Assembly (NCBI RefSeq): GCF_038446525.1
Contig: NZ_CP151792.1
Span: forward strand, 1,984,001-2,048,000
DNA from: Methanolobus sp. ZRKC5
Lineage (GTDB): Archaea; Halobacteriota; Methanosarcinia; Methanosarcinales; Methanosarcinaceae
Reading direction: 5' to 3'
DNA: 64,000 nt
Shown: positions 35,861-43,239 of the stretch, in pieces
Position numbering within the stretch: position 1 is the stretch's first letter
Layout of the letters: every line of letters starts with the position of its first letter
The notes under the pieces: model-generated
Database searches by the model: none
What the model was told of the DNA's origin: nothing
Seen by the model: only the letters and a program-made list of their open reading frames with translations
Position numbers and translations under genes: made by a program

Positions 35861-36028
35861 ATGAAGAACAATAATAATACACAGCAAAAATTCAATGGAT
35901 GGAACGCTGATCGTTCAAGCCAGAATTGGACAAATGTTTCTGAACATGTCATTTCCTCTCTGTACAGGAAACTGGATATTGGGCAAATTGATCGTTTGCT
36001 GCAAATATCTCCGATAAGGGAAGATTGA
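35861..36028 (+). CDS. small protein downstream of leader element B, unknown function
   Basis: A 55-codon frame beginning ATGAAGAACAATAATAATAC with GGAGG four bases upstream. The protein is Asn/Gln/Ser-rich at the N-terminus, then amphipathic (VSEHVISSLYRKLDIGQIDRL). I do not recognise it. Its placement directly after a conserved leader suggests it is the regulated gene, possibly with the ABC transporter operon 99 bases further on. Confidence 0.55.
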   Translation: MKNNNNTQQKFNGWNADRSSQNWTNVSEHVISSLYRKLDIGQIDRLLQISPIRED

Positions 36029-36126
36029 TTAATATATTCTCTGTGTATTAGTTGCACAGGTATATGTATTAAATACTAATTATATATTTTATATTTAAAT
36101 TAAAGTGCCACGCATTGAGGTAAATT

Positions 36127-37002
36127 ATGGACGGGAATTTTACGAATGTGAAAAACAAGTCTTCAGACGATTATATTGAGACTGCTAAGAATCTCATTGA
36201 TAGAGCTAATTTGGAAAACAGGTTTTATGGTGATTATACTGAGACTGTTAAGAATGTCATCGATGAAACGAATGTGGTAAACAAGTCTTCAGGCAACAAT
36301 CCCGATACTCTCATGCGTCTTACTGATGTGTGGAAGATATACAAGATGGGAGAGGTAGAATTTGCAGCATTGAAGAGTGTCGATCTGGAGATCCTGCATG
36401 GCGAGTTTGTTGTCATACTGGGACCCAGTGGAAGCGGGAAAAGTACAATGATGAATCTTCTGGGATGTCTGGATATTCCAAGTAAGGGAACTGTAGAGCT
36501 AAATAATAAGGATATTTCAAAAATGCCAGAATCCGAGCTTGCCCAGATAAGAGGGCAGCTCATCGGTTTCATTTTCCAGCAATTTAATTTGATACCAACG
36601 TTAAACACAATCGAAAATGTAATGCTTCCTCTTGACTTCCAGGAAGCAGATTCTGATTTTTCATGGAAGAGAGCTGAAGAACTTCTTGAGATAGTTACTC
36701 TTTCTGATAAAAAGTACAATCTCCCCTCCCAATTATCAGGTGGCCAGAGACAAAGAGTTGCGATTGCAAGGTCACTGGCAGTTGATCCCAAAGTAATCCT
36801 TGCAGATGAACCAACCGGAAATCTGGACAGCGAAACAGGAAATTATATTCTTGAATTTTTAAGCAACCTTCACAAAAACGAAGGCAAGACGATTATAATG
36901 ATAACTCACGATCCGGAACTTACAAAATATGCAGATCGTGTGGTCCATATCAAAGATGGAATGGTGGACAGTATAGAAATAAAAAACAGTGAAGCTATGT
37001 GA
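36127..37002 (+). CDS. ABC transporter ATP-binding protein (MacB/LolD-like)
   Basis: A 291-residue ATPase with Walker A GPSGSGKST (about 99), Q-loop FQQFNLIPTL (about 151), signature LSGGQRQRVAIARS (about 203), Walker B VILADEPTGNLDS (about 223) and switch His in ITHDPEL (about 261). The first 60 residues are an unusual Asn-rich extension made of imperfect repeats of about 22 residues (DYIETAKNLIDRAN; DYTETVKNVIDETN) before the normal ABC start at LTDVWKIYKMG. It overlaps the S-layer-type partner gene. It probably energises an efflux or lipoprotein-handling permease (38381). Confidence 0.92.
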   Translation: MDGNFTNVKNKSSDDYIETAKNLIDRANLENRFYGDYTETVKNVIDETNVVNKSSGNNPDTLMRLTDVWKIYKMGEVEFAALKSVDLEILHGEFVVILGPSGSGKSTMMNLLGCLDIPSKGTVELNNKDISKMPESELAQIRGQLIGFIFQQFNLIPTLNTIENVMLPLDFQEADSDFSWKRAEELLEIVTLSDKKYNLPSQLSGGQRQRVAIARSLAVDPKVILADEPTGNLDSETGNYILEFLSNLHKNEGKTIIMITHDPELTKYADRVVHIKDGMVDSIEIKNSEAM

Positions 37003-38384
37003 TGAATATGAAAAAAATATTATTATTGATGTTAATACTGATATTGTCAATTACCAGTGCTTCGGCAGCTATTAGTGCCGGTGTATCGGGAATAGAGGCA
37101 GATCTAATGACTCAGAGTCCAAACCCTGCAAGACCCGGTGAAACAGTAGAACTCACTTTCAGTATCCAGAACGTAGGAAATAATGATCTTACAGGTATAG
37201 TAGTTGAGATAGAGCCGGAATATCCTTTTTCTCAGGTATCCGGAGAGTCCTTAACTAAAACAATATCATTCCTTGAAGCCCGTCAGGATGAGGAAGATGC
37301 AACTCTTGTTAAATTCAAATTAAAGGTTGATGCAGATGTTGCAGAGGATATCTATGAAATAGACGTAGTTGTCAGTGACAGTGATACAGATTCAAGTGTC
37401 TCTACAACAGTTGATGTGGATATACAGGGAAAGGAATACGCACAGGTTGTCACAATAAGTGAGTCCAATATTGATGTTGCAACTGTGGAACCCATAGAAT
37501 TCGTAATCACAAATACTGGAAGTTCTCCACTCAAGAACATGGCTGTTTCATGGGACGAAACAACAGGTATTATCTTGCCTGTATATTCATCTAATACCAA
37601 GTACATAAGCTATCTTGATGTAGGTGAATCAGCAACAGTAGCATACTCTGTAATGGCAGATGTAAATGCAGATCCGGGATTATATCAGCTTGATATCACC
37701 CTTGAGTTTGAGGATTATGACTCAAATACCAATACCATCGAAACCAAGGCAGGTCTGTTTGTGGGAGGTACCACTGACTTCGATCTGAGTTACTCTGAGA
37801 GCGATGAAGGTGAAGTATCTTTATCACTTGCAAACGTGGGTAACAATGAAGCTTACTCTGTCAAGGTTTCAATACCGGAACAGGATAATTTCCAGGCTAC
37901 AGGAAGTACATCCACAATCGTCGGTAACCTTGAGAAGGGAGATTATACTATCACTTCATTCTCCATATCACAGGTTGGTTCGATGACTTCCACAGATGAG
38001 GATTCATCCGGTACCGCCCAGGCACGTCCTGACCTTTCAGAGATGACAGATGAGCAGATAGTAGCAAAGCAAGAACAGATGGAATCAAAGAATGAGCTTC
38101 TGGTTCTAATTGAGTATACAGATTCAGCAGGTCAGAGGAACTCAGTTGAGAAAACGGTTCAGATAGAAGAACTGACCGGCGGAACCATGGCAGCAGGCAT
38201 GGGCCCGGGGCAAAGACAATCAAGCAGTAACAATTACTACCTGTACGGCGCTGCCCTCCTTGTAATCGTGGCTGTAGGATTCAATTACAGGAAAAAAAAG
38301 ATGCAAAAGGAAGGTACTTATAAGCCTCTGAGTGTTGAACTTAAAAATCTCAAAGGTAGTATCTTGAAGAAGGAAAAGAAATGA
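36999..38384 (+). CDS. COG1361-type envelope protein, ABC transporter partner
   Basis: A 461-residue protein. After a signal peptide (about 1-24, ending ITSASA) come three or four beta-sandwich repeats of the COG1361/NEW3/CARDB type, with phrases like PARPGETVELTFSIQNVGNNDL and SLANVGNNEAYSVKVS. A transmembrane helix (about 408-425) and a basic cytoplasmic tail end the protein. Located between the ATPase and permease, it may replace the periplasmic adaptor of bacterial MacAB systems. GTG 36999, ATG 37002 and ATG 37008 are all possible starts. Confidence 0.85.
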   Translation: MMNMKKILLLMLILILSITSASAAISAGVSGIEADLMTQSPNPARPGETVELTFSIQNVGNNDLTGIVVEIEPEYPFSQVSGESLTKTISFLEARQDEEDATLVKFKLKVDADVAEDIYEIDVVVSDSDTDSSVSTTVDVDIQGKEYAQVVTISESNIDVATVEPIEFVITNTGSSPLKNMAVSWDETTGIILPVYSSNTKYISYLDVGESATVAYSVMADVNADPGLYQLDITLEFEDYDSNTNTIETKAGLFVGGTTDFDLSYSESDEGEVSLSLANVGNNEAYSVKVSIPEQDNFQATGSTSTIVGNLEKGDYTITSFSISQVGSMTSTDEDSSGTAQARPDLSEMTDEQIVAKQEQMESKNELLVLIEYTDSAGQRNSVEKTVQIEELTGGTMAAGMGPGQRQSSSNNYYLYGAALLVIVAVGFNYRKKKMQKEGTYKPLSVELKNLKGSILKKEKK

Positions 38385-39616
38385 GGCGAAGTACCTATCT
38401 AAAGCTTGCTATGAACATTCTGATCCACAGTAAGATCAGAAGCTGGCTCACTATAATAGGTATTGTTATTGGTGTTGGTTCAGTTGTCACTATTATGGCA
38501 CTCAGTGACAGTATGACCGCAGATATGGAGGACAGATTTGCTGATATGGACCTAACCTCAATAACGGTCACTCCGGGATATACCAAGGCTCAGTCAGGTT
38601 TCGGTCCTGGTAGGGGAGGTGATTCCTCTTCTTCTTCATCTGACGCAGAGCTGACAGATAAGGATATTATGGCCATAAAACTGGTTGAAAATATCGATTA
38701 CATCTATGGGCAGATATCTGACAGTGGTATGGAAGTGTATTTCATGGGTGAGGCTGCCGATCTTTCTGTGAAAGGCGTTGATCCGCAGGTCTGGCAGTAC
38801 ACTGTGACGTATAATCTTGAATCCGGCAGACTGCTGGATGCCACTGACAACAATGCTGTGGTCATAGGTTACAGGATAGCCCATGAAATGTTCGATGATG
38901 AAGTAGGTCTAAATCGTGTACTTACTATCGAAGGTAAATCTTTCAGGGTTGTAGGTATACTGGAGGATGGTGAAAGTGATAGTTCTATCATCATGCCAAT
39001 AGATGCAGCAGTTGATATAATTGATGATGCAGAGCGTGATGTCTTTGACTCTATAGTAGTAAAGGCAGATGATGTTGATAATGTAGAGACAGTAGTTGAT
39101 GCTGTCGAAGAGAAACTTATGATATCCAGACACATCGTCAATGATGATGACAGGGATTTCACGGTATCTGACTCATTGTCACAGGCAGAATCTGCCAGTG
39201 AGATGATGGATTCAATGACATTGTTCCTGGGAGCTATAGCAGGTGTATCACTTGTTGTGGGTTCGGTGGGAATTGCAAACACCATGTTCACATCTGTGCT
39301 GGAAAAGACCAAGGAGATCGGTACTATGAAAGCCATAGGAGCTAAGAATCGGGATATTCTCATGATATTCCTCGTGAACTCTGCACTTGTGGGCTTTGTA
39401 GGAGGTGTGCTTGGCATATTGTTGAGTCTTGTGCTGACGTCTCTTATGCCATATCTTGGCATCTCCATAATGCGTTCATCCATGGGTTCGACCATTGCTC
39501 CTGACCTCATGTTAATGGGCATATCCATAGCTGTTGGCATAGGTATCCTTTCGGGTGTGATTCCAGCCTATAATGCGTCGAAGATGAAACCTGTGGATGC
39601 ACTGAGATACGAGTGA
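38381..39616 (+). CDS. ABC transporter permease (MacB/FtsX family)
   Basis: A 411-residue permease with the MacB architecture. An N-terminal transmembrane helix (about 22-42) is followed by a large extracytoplasmic MacB-PCD domain (about 45-275, with an acidic/serine loop near residue 85). Three C-terminal helices belong to the FtsX domain, with GTMKAIGAKNRDIL before the third helix and PVDALRYE at the end. It overlaps the preceding gene by 4 bases, completing a three-gene operon. Confidence 0.93.
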   Translation: MRRSTYLKLAMNILIHSKIRSWLTIIGIVIGVGSVVTIMALSDSMTADMEDRFADMDLTSITVTPGYTKAQSGFGPGRGGDSSSSSSDAELTDKDIMAIKLVENIDYIYGQISDSGMEVYFMGEAADLSVKGVDPQVWQYTVTYNLESGRLLDATDNNAVVIGYRIAHEMFDDEVGLNRVLTIEGKSFRVVGILEDGESDSSIIMPIDAAVDIIDDAERDVFDSIVVKADDVDNVETVVDAVEEKLMISRHIVNDDDRDFTVSDSLSQAESASEMMDSMTLFLGAIAGVSLVVGSVGIANTMFTSVLEKTKEIGTMKAIGAKNRDILMIFLVNSALVGFVGGVLGILLSLVLTSLMPYLGISIMRSSMGSTIAPDLMLMGISIAVGIGILSGVIPAYNASKMKPVDALRYE

Positions 39617-39795
39617 AGTTCCTCTCCACAAAAGAGGATATTGGTTTGGTCTATGTGAGGCTACAACGCTTCATATAGCCAAATTTCATCATAAAATCAG
39701 AATTTATTATGGTTTCAGATAAAATTAAATGAAATGAAGTAACATACAGGTAGTATATCATACAGAAATAATGTGATAAAATAGGGCGAAATACT

Positions 39796-40806
39796 ATGGA
39801 AAAATCGATACTTTCTATTTTTCTAGTAATGATATTGATGTTTTCGGCCTATACTGTGTCTGATGAGAACGATGATGCAACTACATCTTCTTCTTCTGTT
39901 TCTTTTGAAGAAAATGTTTCAGATAATATAAGGTCTGAAGTTCAGAAAATAACCTTTATGAGTAGTTGTCAGTTCCCAGGATTCAACATGCTTCAACTTC
40001 TTGGATCTGACTCAAATTCGATGGGTGAGTCAAAAAACATACAAAGTATGCAGAATAGTTCACAAGACCCTAAAAATATTGATTCTTCAACCATTCCTTC
40101 TCAAAATATCCGCATAGCTCCGGTTCCATGGATGCTGCCAGAGATGGTTGACAAAGAGGAACTCAGCTCTTTCCTTCAGGCTAATACTCCTGAAACGAGA
40201 GGTGTTTCACAGGTCCAGGAATATGTAACTCCATATGCTGATGCTGTTCAAGATTATCTTGGGGATGAGAACCTTGATGATGCAGAGGATATATACGAGG
40301 CTGCAGTTTCATGGATATGGGTGTCTGACACTATATTGAATGGACAGCAGGATGCATGGTTGCCTCCTGCAGAGTTTCTGGAAGATACTCCATATTTCGA
40401 TTCGAATCCCATGCCAGGCGAGATTGTCAGTGACTGTTCAGAACAGGCCAATACTCTGGCATCTTTGCTTATAGGCTCTGGTAAGTATGATGAAAGCACT
40501 GTGAGGGTTGCCATAGGTGAAAGGGAGTTCAGTACCAGTACCGGTGGCCATGCATGGGTGGAGGTCTATGAGGATGGGGGATGGTTTCCAGTAGATGCTG
40601 TTGTGGGTCCATACTATGATGATGATACTTCAGAAATAGTGTATCCTGATAATTATGAAGATATCGACTTCTATTATTATCTGGATGAAAACTATTCTGC
40701 GATAGAGGTATGGTACTATTACAACAATGAATACTTCATTGATGTAGATTCAGGAACGGTAGATGCACCAGACAACTGGAATTCCATTCCTTCCAGTTAT
40801 TCTTGA
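39796..40806 (+). CDS. secreted transglutaminase-like protein
   Basis: A 336-residue protein. The N-terminal hydrophobic signal (about 5-20) is followed by a Ser/Asn-rich low-complexity region to about residue 100. A transglutaminase-like domain then begins with the catalytic triad Cys in VSDCSEQANTLASLL (about 215), His in GGHAWVEVY (about 254) and Asp in FPVDAVVG (about 269). The acidic C-terminus is rich in Tyr and Asp (DDDTSEIVYPDNYEDIDFYYY). Archaeal members are usually cysteine-protease- or cross-link-like; the real activity is unknown. It stands as a single gene downstream of the ABC operon. Confidence 0.85.
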   Translation: MEKSILSIFLVMILMFSAYTVSDENDDATTSSSSVSFEENVSDNIRSEVQKITFMSSCQFPGFNMLQLLGSDSNSMGESKNIQSMQNSSQDPKNIDSSTIPSQNIRIAPVPWMLPEMVDKEELSSFLQANTPETRGVSQVQEYVTPYADAVQDYLGDENLDDAEDIYEAAVSWIWVSDTILNGQQDAWLPPAEFLEDTPYFDSNPMPGEIVSDCSEQANTLASLLIGSGKYDESTVRVAIGEREFSTSTGGHAWVEVYEDGGWFPVDAVVGPYYDDDTSEIVYPDNYEDIDFYYYLDENYSAIEVWYYYNNEYFIDVDSGTVDAPDNWNSIPSSYS

Positions 40807-40961
40807 TTTTTACTGTTGATGTCCTTTTAGTTTCAACGTTACACAATAGTGTTGTTGTTACTTACAATCAAAAGTAGACAATACCTCGTCTTGATATGTT
40901 TATTATTGTTTCACGACAACTATTTATATTTTTGAATCCCTGATATTTATGGGAGATACGC

Positions 40962-41276
40962 ATGTCGGAAAAATCCTGGTTTTTTGCACTTAATGATAGT
41001 GATTTGAATGAGGGCAATATGGAGTTTGTCAGGGTAAAAGGAACACCTTTGCTTCTTATAAGGAAAAATGGAGTTATCTATTCACTTTTCGGTAAGTGTA
41101 AACATATGGGATGTCGTCTTTCTAAAGGAACTTTCAGCGATGAGTTTATTCTGAAGTGCCCGTGCCATGGCTGGGAATATGACATAAGGTCTGGCAAATA
41201 TCTTGGAGACAAGGACGAAGCTCTTGAATTCTACGAGAACAAGGTAGAAGATGGAGAAATACTTGTCCTTCTTTGA
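40962..41276 (+). CDS. Rieske [2Fe-2S] protein 1
   Basis: A 104-residue Rieske ferredoxin. The ligands are Cys46 and His48 (CKHMGC) and Cys66 and His69 (CPCH), the Cys-X-His...Cys-X2-His pattern. Two additional cysteines (Cys51 and Cys68) are conserved in all three tandem copies and may form a disulfide as in cytochrome bc1-type Rieske proteins. No signal peptide is present, so it is cytoplasmic. It is the first gene of a six-gene redox cluster. Confidence 0.9.
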   Translation: MSEKSWFFALNDSDLNEGNMEFVRVKGTPLLLIRKNGVIYSLFGKCKHMGCRLSKGTFSDEFILKCPCHGWEYDIRSGKYLGDKDEALEFYENKVEDGEILVLL

Positions 41277-41303
41277 ACTGTTCGTTACATAAGGAGGTCT
41301 GAA

Positions 41304-41609
41304 ATGACTTCGTGGGTAATAGTCGCAAATGATGTTGAAGTGAAAGAAGGTGAAATGAAACCCATGGATGTTGGGGACAAACAATTACTCCTTATCCGTA
41401 AAGGTGGGGAAGTGTTTGCTCTTGAGAACCGATGTCCACATATGAACTGTCATCTTGAGGGTGGTACCCTGCAGGACTATTCCCTAAAATGTCCGTGTCA
41501 CAGTTGGATATTTGATATTCGCACCGGGGCATACGTAGCATCCGATAAGATAAAAGTGAACGTGTACGATACACAGGTGAAGGATGGCAAGATAGCCGTT
41601 CTAACATGA
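41304..41609 (+). CDS. Rieske [2Fe-2S] protein 2
   Basis: A 101-residue Rieske ferredoxin and second member of the tandem trio. The ligands are Cys44/His46 and Cys63/His66, with the extra pair Cys49 and Cys65. It differs from copy 1 in most other positions, so the duplication is old. A strong AGGAGGTCTGAA ribosome site precedes the ATG. The stop overlaps the next frame. Confidence 0.9.
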   Translation: MTSWVIVANDVEVKEGEMKPMDVGDKQLLLIRKGGEVFALENRCPHMNCHLEGGTLQDYSLKCPCHSWIFDIRTGAYVASDKIKVNVYDTQVKDGKIAVLT

Positions 41610-41629
41610 TATGCAACAGGAATGTATCT

Positions 41630-41959
41630 ATGAATCAGGAAAGTAAATGGATATTTGCAATAAAGGAAGATGAACTTGCTGATGATGAAAAAAAGGCATT
41701 ATTACTTGAAGATGATAAAGTGCTCCTTATCAGAAAAGATGGTCTGTTTTTTGCAATATCCAATAAGTGTCCTCATATGGAATGTCCACTGTCAAAAGGT
41801 ACTCTGGAACAGTATATATTAAAATGTCCCTGCCATGACTGGAGATTTGATATTCGAAGTGGTGAGTTCCTTGATGCAAAAGAGATCAGGGTATCTGTCT
41901 ATGAAACAAAGCTCATGGATGGCGGTGTTTTTGTAAATATGGGAGGTGCAAGCAAGTGA
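41630..41959 (+). CDS. Rieske [2Fe-2S] protein 3
   Basis: A 109-residue Rieske ferredoxin with ligands Cys47/His49 and Cys66/His69 and the extra cysteines Cys52 and Cys68. ATG 41630 aligns its N-terminus with the other two copies; an ATG at 41606 overlapping the upstream stop is an alternative. The 3' end overlaps the glutaredoxin gene by 4 bases. Confidence 0.88.
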   Translation: MNQESKWIFAIKEDELADDEKKALLLEDDKVLLIRKDGLFFAISNKCPHMECPLSKGTLEQYILKCPCHDWRFDIRSGEFLDAKEIRVSVYETKLMDGGVFVNMGGASK

Positions 41960-42204
41960 AGAAAGTAGTTATGTACACACTCAGTACCTGCCCCTGGTGT
42001 ATGAGGGCAAAGAAATTCTTCAGGGAACAGGATATTCCCTTTGAGTATATTGATTATGACAAGGCAGATGACGATACAAAAAAGGCTATCAAGGATGATT
42101 GTCTTGCCCATGGTTCTGAAATGTCTTTTCCATTTGTGAAGGTCGATGAGGATGTCGTAGTGGGATACAATCCGGCCAAGTACTCAAAATTACTCAAGTT
42201 GTGA
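41956..42204 (+). CDS. glutaredoxin-like protein
   Basis: An 82-residue thioredoxin-fold protein with the redox motif CPWC at Cys12-Cys15, FEYIDYDKADDDTKKAI after it, and FPFVKVDED near residue 58 in place of the usual TVP loop. It starts with GTG overlapping the Rieske 3 stop. In the cluster it is the likely dithiol partner of the adjacent ferredoxin:thioredoxin reductase catalytic subunit. Confidence 0.88.
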   Translation: MKKVVMYTLSTCPWCMRAKKFFREQDIPFEYIDYDKADDDTKKAIKDDCLAHGSEMSFPFVKVDEDVVVGYNPAKYSKLLKL

Positions 42205-42210
42205 TCAAAG

Positions 42211-42552
42211 ATGGATAACGAAAAGCGTAAGGAGAAACTCAGGGCAATGTTCTCAAAGGTTGTAGATCCTCTGGGATACAAAATCAGTCCTGACACTGAA
42301 CTGGTTGATTTCTTACTTGAGCAGGAAGTTAACATCGAAAAAGAAAAAGGCAGTCCTTTTTGTCCCTGTCAGGGTCTTACAGGTGAAAGAGAGCATGATA
42401 TGAAGCTCGTCTGTCCATGTATACCTTTTCACAGGGAACACTATGATGCGATGAAGCGCTGCTGGTGTGGTCTTTATGTACACAAGGATATTGAAGACCC
42501 GGACAGTCTTATGCAGATATCTCTGCAAGAGTTCCTTGAATCAAAAAAATAG
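42211..42552 (+). CDS. ferredoxin:thioredoxin reductase catalytic subunit-like protein
   Basis: A 113-residue protein with the three dicysteine motifs of FTR catalytic chains: CPC (51-53), CPC (68-70) and CWC (84-86, in place of the usual CHC). These hold a 4Fe-4S cluster beside the active disulfide that reduces thioredoxin-like partners with ferredoxin electrons. Methanosarcina has a characterised homolog reducing a thioredoxin-fold protein; here the glutaredoxin lies immediately upstream. GTGATC precedes the ATG. Confidence 0.9.
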   Translation: MDNEKRKEKLRAMFSKVVDPLGYKISPDTELVDFLLEQEVNIEKEKGSPFCPCQGLTGEREHDMKLVCPCIPFHREHYDAMKRCWCGLYVHKDIEDPDSLMQISLQEFLESKK

Positions 42553-42563
42553 GAGTTGTTCTA

Positions 42564-43145
42564 ATGGGTGTGGAGAAAAATAGCGTAATTGAAAATATAA
42601 AGACACGAAGGAGTATCAGTGAATATACTGATAAGGAGGTAAGTGACGAAGACATCAAGAAGATAATTGATGCCGGTGTTCATGCACCTTCCGGTTTCGA
42701 CAGCCAGCCATGGTTCTTTGTTGTGATTAAGAATCGTGAAATGATGATGAGAATGTCAGATCATTGTAAACCGCGCCTTCTTACTCAATTAGGCGAGGCT
42801 ACAAATGATGCAGCTATAGCGTTCAAGAAAGAACTTGCAAAAGAAGATTTTAACATCTTCTACGATGCTCCTGTCCTTGTAATTGTTCTTGGAAACAATG
42901 CAGGTTTCACTACGGATTACGATTGTTCTCTGTGTGCTGAGAACATGATGCTTGCAGCTCATTCTATGGGCATTGGTAGTTGTTGGATAGGAACCGGGTG
43001 TTTCATTCAGGATAATCTTGAATTACTCGAAGAACTGGGGATTACACCTGATTACAGAGTAATTGCACCAATCGTATTTGGTTATCCTCTAGCAGAACCT
43101 GGAGAGATCCCTAAAAAAGAACCTGAAATTGTGTGGGTGAACTAA
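42564..43145 (+). CDS. nitroreductase family protein
   Basis: A 193-residue FMN flavoprotein of the nitroreductase family. The FMN-binding RRSISEYTDKEVS (about 13-25) and GVHAPSGFDSQPWFFVVI (about 37) are at the N-terminus, and the ENMMLAAHSMGIGSCWIG motif is near residue 126. The substrate is unknown. As last gene of the redox cluster it could be the terminal reductase that draws electrons through the Rieske or FTR proteins; this is inference from gene order. Confidence 0.9.
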   Translation: MGVEKNSVIENIKTRRSISEYTDKEVSDEDIKKIIDAGVHAPSGFDSQPWFFVVIKNREMMMRMSDHCKPRLLTQLGEATNDAAIAFKKELAKEDFNIFYDAPVLVIVLGNNAGFTTDYDCSLCAENMMLAAHSMGIGSCWIGTGCFIQDNLELLEELGITPDYRVIAPIVFGYPLAEPGEIPKKEPEIVWVN

Positions 43146-43239
43146 GTATTTTATCTTTTAATTAACCTTTTCATTCATTTTATTTTGAGCCAACAGCAAC
43201 TATATATTGCATCTGCCACCAACATTATATGGTGATACG

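Noticed and set aside
38869-39540. 223-codon frame opposite the MacB-like permease
   Set aside because: It is antisense to a clear permease and its Ser/Thr-rich sequence is what the complementary frame of this gene would give.
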